64,000 bases of DNA from NCBI GenBank assembly GCA_004154925.1, contig QJNS01000115.1:184698-248697 (forward strand). The letters run 5' to 3'. A program made the translations under genes and the position numbers. The notes under the pieces are model-generated. The model was not told the DNA's origin. It searched no databases and saw nothing but the letters and a program-made list of their open reading frames with translations. Source of the DNA: Monosporascus cannonballus (lineage: Eukaryota > Ascomycota > Sordariomycetes > Xylariales). Of this stretch, positions 11,745 through 25,413 are shown one piece after another (position 1 is the stretch's first letter; each line of letters opens with the position of its first letter).

Positions 11745-13296
11745 TTTGCTGGCACGCCTTTTCAGCTTCGTACAATATTGCATCTGTAAGGTCCCCTTAT
11801 TCCGCCCTGAAAAGGCTTCCGTAAATTGCTTATAGGTCTCCTGCCAAAATAGCCCCTGGTTTTTTAGTTTGATAAAAAGGCTATTTTTTGGTTATAAATG
11901 CGGCTTTCGTTACTGGTGTATGTTTTGCCGAATTATGGCTTTTAGGTGGGTCTCGCCGATTTCGAATCTTATATCCGTTTTTCGTACAGAAATCCCAGCT
12001 GAACTATAGCTGGAAAGTCGTTATACTGTTCTCCGTTACGCGTTTAAGATATGCGTTTTTAAGTGGCCATTTTTCGAATTTCGCAATGGCGGGTTTTGCA
12101 AACCTTTGGTTATCAGATAAAATGTGCGACGATGGTAAGCTAGGAATGGTTTGCCGGCGAGGGCGCCCTCGGCTATGGACTGGTGTTTAGAATTTCCGTA
12201 TTTGGGAAATATAATTATATGGGCGAAAACGCTGTGCGAATGTACTGTTAAAAGTCGCGTAAGTAGGAAAATCGATTTTGTTACGTTTGCGGGAGGTAGG
12301 CCGGACGCCATTAACATTTTTTTTTATTTTGCTTCCTTTCGCTGCCCTTGATAAGAGGCTGGTAGTCCTTTTTGTCATCCGAATCGTTTCAAGGATTGCT
12401 GTGGTTATCATTATCGTTGTTATTATTAAAAGAAATACTATAAAGACTATGCGAAAAACGGCGAATTGCTTTCCTTTTTCGTTTTAACCCCAGCTTTCCA
12501 TCGGCTGGCTCGATTTCACTTTCGTTCCCTTTATAGGTAGCCGTATTAAGGTACGGCATGTTTTTTCGACGCAAATTTTATTTTTTCTAATATAGCGAAA
12601 AAAGCCGTAAATTATATTATTTAGATAATGGTAATTTAGCTTCGGCTGTAAGATATAAAGCCCCCTATATATTTTGAACTATTACGCCGCATATAATATC
12701 CTTAATTATCGATATGCGGCTCTTTACGCATAAGGTATTACTAACGTAAATGGGCGAATCCGGATCCGTTTACGGTGTTGAAAAAGAAAATGATAGCCTT
12801 GCCGGAGACGCCGGAGCTGTAAAATGCCTTAGGGCACCTGATAGTAAGGATGCAATCTTTTGATTTGGCCCCGTTATGCTAGCTGTAAAGGGCAGCTTTG
12901 CGGTATCGCTATTACTAATAATATCAGATACTTTATTAAAACCTATATTTGGAAAAGTTGTTAGTTATTTTTTTGTCGTACCCAGGGCTGGAAAATATTA
13001 ATATATATCTAGATCGGTAATATCGTTGGATTTAACGGCTATTCGGTTGGCAAACGTTAATAATTTATGGACCGGCGGAAAAAAAATATCAGATTGGCTG
13101 TCGTCATAATCGCCGTAATCTGAATTATTATCGTTTGAAATAAATATCGTATCGTCCTTGGAGGTTCCGGTAGCGCTGGGTTAAGGATCGTATGCCTTAT
13201 TCTCCTGGGGGGAAATCTGGCGCCCTGAGGATGCCTTAAAGGACGCCATAAAGGCATATTGTCTCGGCTTTGGATCGATAATTCCAAAAGGGTTAA
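11745..13296 (-). pseudogene. RIP-damaged AT-hook / Myb(SANT)-like fungal protein relic
   Basis: Reading the minus strand from about 13296, one frame carries protein-like sequence through scattered TAA/TAG/TGA codons at likely Gln positions. It contains an acidic low-complexity run (SNDNNSDYGDYDDSQSD, about 13140-13090), a basic run (KLGLKRKRKAIRR) and Asn/Asp-rich NNNNDNDNHSN. A frameshift at a nine-base T run (12317-12325) moves to a second frame with an AT-hook core SRGRPRR (12154-12174) and FEKWPLKNAYLKRV. A further shift near 11890 opens LFIKLKNQGLFWQETYKQ followed by FTEAFSGRNKGTLQMQYCTK, which resembles the Myb/SANT-like domain of fungal proteins where trees of (L)xW and LQxxYxxKL recur. 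Family recall is from memory; the open-frame evidence is direct. It is probably a former DNA-binding host protein, now dead. Ends are approximate. Confidence 0.5.
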
Positions 13297-16200
13297 AAAA
13301 GTTTAGGTATTAAAAGTAATATTAATTATCGTATTAAAAATGTTATACAAAAAAGATTATTTAGAAATAATAATTTAGGGAATATCCGGTACGTAAAATA
13401 AATGTTTTGGTTAAGTAATTTCGTATATTTAAAAATACAAATAACGAACGACGAAAAAAATATATATATACGCGAAAGCAAAAGTTTAATACGGCATTCG
13501 CGGCATCTTAAGTTTCCCCAGCCCTTTTCCACCAGTTCTAAATAGCTTATAATAAGGTATATTCCGTTTTAAACGTAACCCTTTATTAAACTTTTTTATT
13601 TCGGCTAATTACGCAGCTGTCGAAAAAGACAAAATATAGCCGGAACGTAATTTTCTGTTAAAACCGAGAAAATAAAGCTTTAGTCCCCTTATTTTTCGTA
13701 CCTTTATTAATTACGTAACCCTCGAAAAAAACGAAATATAACGAATAAACTAATAATTATAGATTTCGCCGTAAATTACGTTTCCTAATTTGAAACATAT
13801 AACTTGCGGATTATCCGGAAATTGATTAAAGTAAACGATCCGTTATAACTTCGTATATCGTTTCGCCTTTTCTTTTTATACTAGCAATTTAAGCATTATT
13901 AATAAAAACCCAAGATTTTACCGGGTTACCTCTTATAATTATCGTTTTAGCTTATCGGCTTTCCCGGCAACCTATATTTGCTTAACTTAATGCCGCATAA
14001 ATAAAATAAGAATTATAAATACGCGGAAATATAAATCCGTTTGCAATATGCCTTATTGGTTACCAATAACGCGTAAAAAAGGTTACGTTATTTTATAATC
14101 CCCTTTCCTTTTCTGCCTTCCTTTCGTCCAATACCTTTTATTACTCCTGCCGTACGAAAAATACCTTTTTCCCGGAATTTAACTTTATTGGATAATTTCG
14201 CCATATCTTTATTTGCGGTTTGTCTTTATTTTCCTTACCTTACAGCTTAGGCTCGGTTATCCCATAAATAGCAGCATATCCGAAATGAACAGTAATTGGT
14301 TTAGGCCTATTTACCAGCCCAACGCCCCCACTTATCCTGTTATACCTATGGTATCATAGGGAATAACGTTGTAATCGGTCCGACCATAACCAAGAGGGTA
14401 TCCAGTTCGTACAGAAACGCCCAGTATAGCCATGTTAAGGATAAGTATCTTCGGTATTTCTGCGTTAACGTAATTACCTTTTGCGCCTGCAGCATTTTTG
14501 TAACTGGCCAGAATAGGAAAGTATAAGTATGCCCATAGCCACCGAAGTAAATATGGAGCGCTGGGTTTTAGAGGCGATTATAACGGGCAGAAATTTAAGT
14601 TATCGGGGTTCGTCGCGAATTAACTTATATATTATGTAAATGGAGGCGGTATTGTAATTAATAAAAGTCGTCGGGTTAAGGCGAACAAAGCCTAGGGCGA
14701 AAAAGTTACGGGAGCGATAATAAAGACGGATGGATGGACTGGGAGGGCAAAGGGTTGGCATTGCTACCGAATGGGTTAGGCGAAACGGGAAAGGTGACGC
14801 GTAATAAAGCCGGGACGCGCAGAACGAAGGAAAAGGGCAGGGAGGGAGGCAGCCAGGGAGAGGCAGAAAAGCGTTTGCCGAAATGAGACTAAGGGCTAAC
14901 CATCGTGGTTATGATCGCTGGCGAAAATAAAAAAAAAAGTCAAAAGTACAAAAAGGGGACGTCGGGAAAAGAGCCATCTATTTAGGTTACGAGGTGTGGT
15001 CTGCGGCGGCGTTACGCCCGATTAGGACTGCCGCTAAACCCGGAGGGGGCAATAACGCATCCGCGATTACGGATAAAATTTTTTATTACGGAAAAATACG
15101 GCATTTATATAAGCATTAAATATTAATAATATAATTTAAAATATTTTCCATAATAATAATTAATAGAATAAAATTTATATTATAACAAATTATACCGGCT
15201 TTATAAAGTATTAAATTAATGAATTAATTACGGATTTTTAATTAATTACGGTTTTCATAATTTAACGAAAAAATTATATAAATCGGATATTATATAAACG
15301 ATATAAAAAAAGGTTTATAATTTTATAAACCGGTTTACTTAATTAAAAACTACATACTATATAATTATTTTATAAATATTATAATTTACAGAATTATATA
15401 AGTAATAAATGTATAAATTATATATAAAAATATAACGAAAAATATTTATATATAATCTTTAAATATTTAATATTATTATATAATGTAAATAAAAGTTTTT
15501 AAAATAATTTAAATATAAATATTATATTTAGAATAAATAAAAATTTAAGACCTACAAATGTAAAAAGAATTATTAATATATAAATTATAATAACGTATAA
15601 AAAAATAAAACGAGAGGGAAAATTTTTAAAAAATATTTAGAAATATTAATTAATAAATTAATTATAAATAGGATATACGGGTTAACTCGACATTATATAT
15701 TATATTTGATTATAAATAATATAATACTTTTATATAACCTTACGATAAATAAAATATTCGAACGGATTATAATTAATTGAAATTACGTAAATTATAAACT
15801 TAATTAGTAATAATTATATTATATATTATATCGTAAAATAGTATTCTCTTATCGATATTTGTATTATCGGAAATAAATAAATTATATTAATATAATAACC
15901 AAATAATTACGGTAATACATAAAACGATTCCGAAATTAATTAATTAAAATTACGTAAATAATCAAATTATATTAATAATAAAATTATAATATAAATATTA
16001 TATTTTTTATAAGAAATATAAAATAATAAAAAGGTAAAGAATTATATTAATAATTTATTTTCGTCCGATAAATCCTTATTTTATTTATCCGATAACGACA
16101 AAAATAATAACGGACTGCTTTAATTAAAACTATTAATTAAGTTATCGATATTTTGTACCATAAAATCATAATCTTTTTCTATATTAAAAATATTACGATT

Positions 16201-17379
16201 ATCCGGAATCAAATTATTCTTAATAAATTTGGTATTAAAATTTTTTCGAATAATTAAATTAAAGTTATTTATAAGTTTTTTTTGCCATATTTAGCTAATT
16301 AAGCTTATTTATATCGTTAAAAATAGGTACGGTATTGTTAAAATCGATAAATTTAATTTTTATAATTTTACGGCCCGTAATTAAAATATTTTCGGATTTT
16401 TAATTATTTTTTTAATTTAAAACGGATATTTTGTAATAAATTAAAAATTTCGAAATAAAAAATAAATACGTTTGAAAATTTTGTGACGAAAATCCCGAAT
16501 AACGTAACGATTATTTCGCAAAAGAATATAACAAATATAAAATTTGCATTATAAGGATATACGGTACCTAATTAAAAATAAATTTCGGGAAAAAATAATA
16601 TTAACGTTATATATATTATTTTTCGATTAATGGAATTCGTTAACAAATTATAAATTATAATATTTACTTTTTCGATTAAATATTTTTTAAATCTTTTTAA
16701 ATTTTAGTAAAATTAAATTTAATATTAAAATCCCATTAATAAATATTTAATTTAATATTATAAAACGTAATATTTAATCGAAATAATTTTTTTATAATTA
16801 AATTAACCGGTTTTATAAAAGAATAATAATATTAATATTAACCGCTTAATATAATTAATATTATTATATTATATAATATATAACAAATATAAATAAATTT
16901 AGGTTTTTTTTTAAAAACAATACTTTCGAAATTCTTTATCGATAAAAATAACATTAATTAACGGTTAATTATTATTTTTAATAAAGTTAAAAAAATTGTC
17001 GTTTTATAAAATATCGGCGGTATTAAAAATATTTCCGGTTTTATAATTATCGGATAAAAAAGTTTTATACGATACGTTTTAATTAAAACTACGCCGCATA
17101 AAAAATAATATCAATCAATTATATTCTCGAATTAAAATATAAAATATTTACGAATTATCCGTTAAATTATGTATATTATTAAATAATATATTATTAATAA
17201 AAAATAATAAAAGATTTTCGTCAAAAAAACCTTTATTTATTAATACGTTTTAATTAGAACCTTACGGTATTTCTTTTATTTATTTAGCGTAACCAAAATA
17301 TTAGAAATTACGTTATACGTAATAAATTTAAATTCGACGACGTTTAACCAAAAACATATATATTTTATAAATTCGGTAA
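13297..17379. other. AT-rich stretch; one GC island, no gene recognised
   Basis: 13297-14640 is moderately mutated with short frames that I cannot assign. 14640-15070 is strikingly less AT-rich and purine-skewed on the + strand (for example GGCAGGGAGGGAGGCAGCC near 14837-14855) and ends abruptly. From about 15070 to 17379 the sequence is almost only A and T with no readable frame. The purine-rich island could be an old promoter or 5' region of the minus-strand relic, but that is only positional inference. Confidence 0.5.
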
Positions 17380-17384
17380 ATTTA
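17380..17384. repeat. Target-site duplication, left (ATTTA)
   Basis: ATTTA directly precedes the LTR at 17385 and is repeated exactly at 24674-24678. Confidence 0.92.
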
Positions 17385-17807
17385 TGTAACGAACCTATTA
17401 TACATCCACCTGGAGGTATGGACAGTATCCGAAATGGGGTCTTAATTTGCAGGTAACAATAGGGCGAGGAATGATTTATTAAGGGTCTGTTCGTTAAAGA
17501 AATTTAAGGACTTTTTTTCTAATTAAAGAATAATATAGTTACCTCTAAATTAAAAGCTTAGATTAATAGCTAAGGAGCGAAACTAAGTAAATGTTATTTA
17601 TATAAAAAACCTGAAGCTTTATATTTCCTTCCATTCTGCTAGTATAATACTGATCTCTTAGGTCTGTTAGATTACCCAGATTATTATGATTTATATAATT
17701 TAATAAATTAGTTAAATTATTTTAAGTTACGTGACTTAAAGTGTGGAGCTTTCCTTCTTTTACAGCTCTAAGGCTTTCAGAACGGGTTTATTCGGGGATC
17801 CGTAATA
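17385..17807 (-). repeat. 3' LTR of family B element
   Basis: 423 bp, the same length as 24251-24673 and clearly alignable. Shared words include AAAAGCTTAGATTAATAGCT and CCTTCCATTCTGCT. On the + strand it begins TGTAAC and ends CCGTAATA. Confidence 0.93.
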
Positions 17808-19199
17808 CCATTTTCCTCCTCTTAGGATTTTTGTCCCAAAGATAAAAAGGTAAGCATTTTTCTTTTCTAATTAAAAATTGTTTTTTTTATTGCTAACTTA
17901 CTATAGCGGGTCGAGCAAAAAAATCGACGCGCTAATCCCGTACGAATCAACGTCAAATTCGCAATAACCGGTTTATTTACATTTTTAAATTTAAATTCGA
18001 AATATTACCTTACTCCAGTTATTTTTTATTCGAAAAATTTAAATGTTTTATGACGGAAAGTATTCCAAGTTATTATTGTTATACCTGTTATTAATGTTAT
18101 TATAACGGATTAGCGATTGCTATATTTTCGTTAAAAAACATCAGTTTTGAATACAACCGTTTCCAAAAGGAACGTCGTGCCGCTAAAAACGAATTTGTGG
18201 AATTACAACGAAAGTTTTAAAAGGAAATGTCAAAAAAAATAAACAAATTATAACGCTTACGTCGCCAGGAAAATATTTTGAAAAAGAAAAGGTTGCAGCT
18301 ACTTTTCGAGGGTTACGAGCTAGATTAATTAAATAAGCGGAAAAAGATAAAAAAAAAGTAATGTCGTATGGAAACGGAACAAACGTAATTTGCTTTAGAG
18401 ATAAACGCCATAACAAAAGCGTTTACTTTTTTCGACTAGAACGTTATAGGGTTAGATTTAAACGGGGGACCGTTATCGCCTATGACGTTAGCCGCGTTAG
18501 AAACGGTCGGTCAGGGTTTTGGCGGTAAAACATCTTAATTAGGTTTATCGTATTCGTTAAGTAATTAAATAATTCCCATATGTTTTCTTTAAGTAGATAA
18601 TTTTTTTATTTAACTAAGTACTGGATTTTATTTTTAACTATTTTCGAATCTAGTATTCATTCGATTTCGTATTCGTTAAAATCTTTTTCGAATTCCAAAT
18701 CTATTTTTAACGGAACGTTTTTGGATGTTAATTTAAGTAAAAAAATATAAAAAATAAGATATATTTTTATGTTTCTGGATAGCGATAATCGGTAATTGAT
18801 TTTGGAAATAACTTTTTTAATTTTGAATAAGTTAAGTTTTTTGAAATCGAACTTATCGTTAAATTTTTTTTATTTTAATTTAAAAGATATTTAAAATTAC
18901 GTTTTGTTTTTGGCGTAATAAGTAAACCTTATTTCCTCCCGCTAAAATTAATCCTTTAATTTTTTTCTTGTTATAATATTGGGCTATTTTTTGCTGAAGA
19001 AATTTTAATTTACTATAGAAACAAGCCTAAATCGTTTTGATTTCTGTTATTAATATTTCTGCTTTTAAGGTAATTATAACAATCTTTGGTATTTCGTTAA
19101 ATGGTTATTTAAATCTTTTTATTTTTGCTTTATATCCGTATATAGTTATATAAAAAAATACGCCCATATTTTTGTTAACAAATATGTTATAAGCAATTT

Positions 19200-22100
19200 G
19201 TATTAATAGTAAAAGTTTTACCTAGTTATTTTATTAATAATTAATGCAATTTCGAAAATATTGTTCCAGGGTTTAATTTAGTTTTTCGGTTTGGCCGTCC
19301 GTTTGAGGATAATAAGCTATTAAAAATTTAAGTTTAGTACTTATTTATTTGAAAAAACTGGTACTAAATTTTAAAATAAATAACGTATTTTTGTCGGGAA
19401 TAATTTTTTTAGTATGCCATATTTATCGAGATAATGTTTAACGAAAACATAAGCCAATTATTCTGCCGTTACGTTTTTTTTAAAAGGTAAAAAATACCCA
19501 TATTTGGTAAATCTGTCGACAATCACCCACATTCCGTCATATTTAACTTTAATAACTGGGTTTTTTAATAGAGGTAAGCTAATAATAAAATCCTAAGCTA
19601 TAGTATTCCATATTTTGTTAGGAATATTAATAAATTGTAATAACCCGTAGGGCTTATGGCGTATTATTTTGGCCTTATTACAAACGTTATAATTCTTAAT
19701 TACTTTTTTAATTATTTGGCGTAGTTCTGGAAAGTCGTATTTTTTTTGTAGTCGTCTGGTAATTTTGATAATTCCTTAATATCCGTATAATGGGTTTTCG
19801 TAAAATTTCCTTACAAAGTGTTTTTGTTAATCTTTTGGAATATAGATTTTGCCATAGTATAGTAATTAATTCTTTGGTTATCTTTTTAGCTGTTGGACCT
19901 TTTTTTATTTTTCCGTATTGTAAGAATTTCGGAATTATATTAAAAATTTAAATATTAATTTCCTTATTATTTCGCATAATTTTACAGTGCCGTTTTGGTT
20001 ATATTGTAATATTTATATGCTTCTTTTAGGAATTTTGGAATCGTAATCTCCTTTACGGTTAAAAATATCCGCTTAAATGTTTTTTTTCTTTTAATATAAA
20101 GTATTTTAAAATTAAATCGTAATAGGAAAATCATTTAGGTTTTATATCGTTTATTTAGTTTTTATGCCTTTATAAATCGGGTAAGGTTTTTATAATTAAA
20201 ATAAATATCGAAAGATTTTTTCGTTTTGCTAAAGAAAAGTTTTTATTTTTTGAACGCGTTGACGATCGCCAACAATTCCTTATCGTAAATTAGGTATTTA
20301 AGTTTTGCATTTCGGAATGTTTTTAAGTAATATGTTATTAGGTACTATTTATTGTTATCCTTTAATTATTTTAGGACGGTATTTAGAGCGTAATCTGAAG
20401 CATTAATCTTTAGGCGTTTTTCTTTTGTCGGCGTTAGGTAATCTTATTATAAGTCCGCTAATAATTGCATCCTTTAGGGTCTGGAACGTTTTTTTCGTTT
20501 TTTCTAGGAATTTAAACTTTTTTCCCACGTATTTTTTGATAATAAATTTCGTTAATAACCTGATTATATTTTCGTATCCCTTAATTAAGCCGCGTACGTA
20601 ATCCGTAAATCCTAAGATCTGCCGGATATCTGTGACGGTCGCCTTATTAAGGATGGGCTAATCCTTAATTGCTTTTATTTTAAAACGTTAAATCTGAATT
20701 TGGCCGGGGGTAAAAGTGTATCCCAGAAAATTTAATTTTTGTATATGCCATACGCTTTTGGTTAAGTGAATTCAGATATTTGCTTTATTTAACGTTTAAA
20801 GTATTTGGGTAATTTGCTTTTTGTGTTTCTCGAAAATCTCGAAATAAATAAGGATATCGTCGAGATAGACGAATACAAATTTATTCAGAAATTTTCTGAA
20901 CGTAATTATAATTAGGCGTTAGAAACTGGCGGGGGCATTAATAAATCCCATAGGCATTATTTTGTACTTGTAAAGTCCGTATATCGTTTTAACTACCGTT
21001 TTTTATTTTTCTTTTTTGGCCATTTTGATACGATAGTAACCGTCTCGGAAATCAAATATAATGAATTATTTTGCTTTGCTAACGTTTTCTTTTAACGTAC
21101 TTATAAAAATCAAAAAGTACCTATTCTTAATTATGATATCATTTAGCTATCTATAATCGATCATTTTTCTAAAAACCAGATTTCCGTTTTTATCGATTTT
21201 CTGCTTTCCATCCTTAATTTTTAATACTATAAAAACGGGATATATAACCAGAAAATCAAAAAATTAAATATATCCTCTTTTTAGGTTAAATTAAATATTT
21301 CTTTATAAAATCTTCGATTTATTAGGGTTCATGTGATAAATCTTATAAAATTTAAGATAATACCTTTTTTTAATAGGTAATTTGTAATCTTATTAACCAT
21401 AAGGTAGCAATTCGTAATCTTTTTTATTTTTAAATAATCTCTTAAATCGTCGATACTTAGGTAATATTATAGAAACTTAATCTGCAATCTGAACTTCTTT
21501 AATAATATAGCAAATTTCTTGGTCGTCTTTTTCGAATAGCTTTCGTTTTTATTTCCATAAAAATATTTAGTTTTTTTAATTAATATATAAGTTGCTGGAT
21601 TTAAACCACGGTATTCCCAAGATGATATCGTACTCAAAAATATTGGCAATATCTAACGAAATTTGCTCTTAGTATCCTTAAATTTGTACGGGAAATTCTT
21701 TAATTTCTCGAAAAATTCGTCCGTTTTCGTACGTAAATAAGCTTCCGTCTATTATACATAATTTATAAAACTTCAACTTATACTTCCAGAAAATCTAATA
21801 TTTTTCTGCCATTACAGGAAAAATAAAGTTTTCTTCCGTTCCTAAATCGATTATGGTTTTGAACGTTTTGTTTTTATACCGCAAAAAAATTTCGATTTGG
21901 TTACGTAATTCTTTTGTTGCTTTATATAAGGTTTTATATATTGGGATTCCTCGATACCTTACTTTCGAAGGCCTTTGCCGTTTTTTAATTAACGTGGCTT
22001 GTTTATAAAAAGGCGTTTCTATTTTCGAGCTTTCTTGGCCGCGTATTTGGTACAATGATCGTCCAAGCACTTATACCATTTCTTTCTGCCTAACTGGCAT

Positions 22101-24060
22101 CCGAAAATAACTGTTTTCTTTTGGCCTATCCTTTGGTCTTATATCTTCTAAATTATACGGTCGGAAAAATATACTTTCGAAAAAAGTATTCCCATATTTA
22201 GGAGCTCGTATTAAATACAAAGCGTCGGGGCGTAATATAAGTATCCTTGCAATATGGCCTTCCGACTCCGTTTTAAATTAGGATATAAATAATAAAATTT
22301 AAAGTATTCTGGCTATCGAGGGGTTTCTGTACATCTGCATTCGTTATCAGGCTCGGTAAGTATCTTCTCGTTTTATCCAGGCCAAAAATTATTGTTTTTT
22401 TTTTGGCTTTAAAATAAACGAAATAATCGTCGAAATAATAAGCGGTAAAGTGCAGCAAATTATGGGGATTTTCGGTATATACCGAACATTCGGGGAGCTT
22501 ACAAAGCTTTGGGGATAACTATTTATGGTTATTGACGTCGGGTCGAAACTAACCGTCTTTATCGTACATTTTACATTGAAATAATTCAAAATGGCAGCGG
22601 CATCCTAGCGCTATAACTATCCTGGAGGCCGTTTATCCTAGGTAATACTTACAGGCTTTAATCCTAAAATCCTGGCAAATAAGATAATTTTCGTACTTTG
22701 GATTATCGTTCTAAATCTGAATAGTTATAGCAATAATAAATTCTGGCTGGGAGGAAATCGAGCTAACTTTTTTTTCTTTTTTTTTTTGCCTTACTATCTG
22801 TTTTTTGTTTAATTATTTTAACTTTTTTCTGGGATTAAAAAATTTTCCTTTCTTAAAGTTTTTCTTAGCAAAAAAACGATATTCGTTTTTAAAATGCCCC
22901 TTTTTGCCACAGTTAAAACATTTTACGTTAAATTTATCTTTTTTAGGCTCCTTCGAAACAGCATTCGCTTCCTTTTAAGGCTTGCCTTTATCCTTTTTAT
23001 TTCGGCTATTGGAGCTTTTGTTATTATTTCGTTTGCCGGTCTCCTTTTTTTCGAAATACCCATTAAAAGTACGTCGGTCGACAATAATAACCTTATCTGT
23101 ATATTCTGCAAAAGATCCCATTTTGGGTTCCATATATATCTTATCTTTAACCTAAGGCTTTAAGCCATTATAATAAGGATAAAATAATACGCTTTCTAAC
23201 AAATTCGAAATAACTGCCAAACGGTTAAACTTAATCGTATATTCGGATATTAATTTAATTTAACGAAAAAAATAAAACTGCTTAATTACATATTATTCTT
23301 TATTTAGGTTTCCAAATAACGCTCGCATTTTTTTTTAAAAAAAAAATATTCGTAATTACCGAAAATATAATTAGTTATGTCCGAAAATTCGTAAAAATAA
23401 TTCTTCAAATAATCCTTCATAATAAGTTCGAACTACAAAAAAACTTTTCCGGTAAGTAATTATAAGATAACCATCATTTTTTGGTAATCTCCCGTCAGCG
23501 AATTTTCGTAAAACTTAAGGTAAAACCTGGCCTATACCAAGAATCCTTCCATATCCGTAAATCCATCGTAAGGCTTAGGGGAAATTGGCTTATAGCCTTT
23601 GACGTCTAGTATCCCATGGTAGCTAAAAGGTGGAATTATTCTTTCTTGTATTCGGTTCGCGCCGAACAATGGCAAAGTCAAAACCCTTTCTTATACTTAT
23701 TCTGCGCCAAACGAAAGTAGTTAAAAACCACTTCCTTGACTTCGTGCTCTAGCGGAACCAAACTGAAGAAAAGCTGGTTTCTTTCCTTTGGCGAATCGAA
23801 CATTCTCCTTTTTTAGGCTTTTAATTTCCCGGGCTAAAAAGTCGAGCCTTTCGTCCGTAATAAGTTCTCTTTTTTTACCCTTTTAAACCTCAGCCCCATA
23901 TTCTTCCACAACTCCTTCCTCAACCGACTCCTCCTCCAACTCCTCTCCCTGGACTTCAATAATATCCTTAAGGATCGGGATAAGTTACTGCTAAAGTTGC
24001 AAAAATAATAGGCCTCCTTAAGATCGGGTAATAAAGGGTGCCATGTTATTAATTAATTAA
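19200..24060 (-). pseudogene. gag-pol relic of family B element
   Basis: The gag start region is Glu-rich on the minus strand (about 23980-23880). The zinc knuckle reads CFNCGKKGHFKNEY, with the final Cys replaced by Tyr. The protease segment KTIIDLGTEENFIFP has DLG where DSG is usual, which TCA-to-TTA explains. The RT keeps FVYLDDILIY, so both catalytic Asp codons survive. The integrase end keeps YPQTDGQTE. Frames are nevertheless broken by many stops, with no open frame longer than about 90 codons. Boundaries are estimates from the outermost readable motifs. Confidence 0.85.
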
Positions 24061-24250
24061 AAAGCTTTTTCGATAAGGGGTAAATTATTTAATTTAGTTA
24101 CTAATCCTTAATTAACTAATAACGGGGATCAGGTATCCTATTTATCTTTTAAATGTCGTTCTATAATATCGTCTTTACTAAGTTCAGGAAAGCTCATGCC
24201 TAACTAGGCCTTAAATCATTCGTGAGCTATTAATCAAGAAGCTATCAAAA

Positions 24251-24673
24251 TATAACGAACCTGTCATACATCCACCTGGAGATATGGACAATATCCGAAA
24301 TAAGATCTTGATTTGCAGGTAACAATAAGGCGAAAAATAATTCACTAAGGGTCTATTCGTTAGAAAAATTTAAGGACTCTCCTCCCAATTAAAGAACGGT
24401 ACAGTTACCTCTGAATTAAAAGCTTAGATTAATAGCTAAAAGGCGAAACTAAGTAAGTATCATTTATATAAAAAACCTAAAGCTTTATACCTCCTTCCAT
24501 TCTGCTGGTATAATACTGATTTTTTAAGTTTATTAAATCACCCAAATCACTGTAATATGTATGATCTAATAAATCAGTTAAATTATTTTAAGTCACGTAA
24601 CTTAGAATATAGAGCTTTCCCTCTTCTGCAGCCCTAGGGCCTCCAGAACGGGTCTACTCGGGGATCCGTAACA
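24251..24673 (-). repeat. 5' LTR of family B element
   Basis: 423-bp partner of 17385-17807. Its outer end (about 24600-24673) is less mutated than the matching part of the other LTR, with CTGCAGCCCTAGGGCCTCC against the A/T-converted form. Confidence 0.93.
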
Positions 24674-24678
24674 ATTTA
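24674..24678. repeat. Target-site duplication, right (ATTTA)
   Basis: Exact repeat of 17380-17384 directly after GTAACA at the element end. Confidence 0.92.
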
Positions 24679-25038
24679 ATTTTCGAAAAAAAAATTTCGA
24701 TTAAAATATTCCGGGAAATTTTATATACATTAAATATTTTTGTTATAATCAATATATATGAAACGCGTAATTTCTGCAGAAATAACGCAAATATATAAAT
24801 ATTATACATATAAAACATAAAAAATTGAAAAAAGTAAACTTTTAGCGATTTTTAATATAATTATATTATTTTATTTAAAAATTAATAATTAATTTTTAAA
24901 ATTACATATATTATATATATTCCGGTTATATTATCAAGTTCATAAATGTATATAAATATAAATAAATAATTTATTTATATATAAAATAAAATAAAAATAA
25001 AAAGAATTTCCGTTTTTTATTATATAAATCGATTATTT
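24679..25038. other. AT-rich spacer between two retrotransposons
   Basis: This 360-base stretch is nearly all A and T and separates the family B element from family A copy 2. I see no frame or repeat of note. Confidence 0.7.
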
Positions 25039-25043
25039 CAACT
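25039..25043. repeat. Target-site duplication, left (CAACT)
   Basis: CAACT before the LTR matches TAACT at 31803-31807 except for one C-to-T change, which is itself the RIP-type transition. Confidence 0.85.
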
Positions 25044-25413
25044 TGTGACGGCTAGGCGGTTTAACCAATTATTAAACCTTAAGTCGACGGGTTTATGTTG
25101 GCAGGAGTATCGTAGGAATCTGAGCAATAAATATAATAACGTGTTACGTTTCGTAATACCAAGGGTGCTTTAAGTAACGAAATGTTATTGCAAGTTAAAG
25201 CTATTTAGATTATGGAATTAATAAGCGTACATATCCTTTTTTTGGCTTAATTATTTGTAATCATGCCGTTAATAATAATCATAATTATTTGGGATTACCT
25301 TTAATTATTAATAATTACTGGCTTGGCAGTAATTACCGTTACATAATCCGGGAGGTGGCCTATATGTTCCTGCTTGATCGTTTTTTGAGACCGGAGCTTA
25401 TCAGGTTGTAATA
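25044..25413 (-). repeat. 3' LTR of family A copy 2
   Basis: It begins TGTGACGGC on the + strand, the reverse complement of the GTCACA end of copy 1. The outer 120 bases or so keep words such as GTCGACGGGTTTATGTTGGC with little mutation; the inner part is more converted. Confidence 0.93.

Larger units (their letters stand above)
17385..24673 (-). mobile_element. Complete Ty3/Gypsy LTR retrotransposon, family B, RIP-inactivated
   Basis: This 7289-bp element has two 423-bp LTRs (17385-17807, 24251-24673) and an exact ATTTA duplication outside. The coding strand is minus: gag with zinc knuckle (22879-22920), protease (near 21825), reverse transcriptase with YLDDIL (20856-20867 for the YLDD codons) and integrase with PQTDGQ (19291-19308). 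Integrase follows RT, so it is Ty3/Gypsy. The LTRs differ in sequence from family A apart from the shared TGTTACG start. Mutation is lighter than in family A: the RT and integrase motifs survive, and GC-bearing words are common. Confidence 0.95.
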
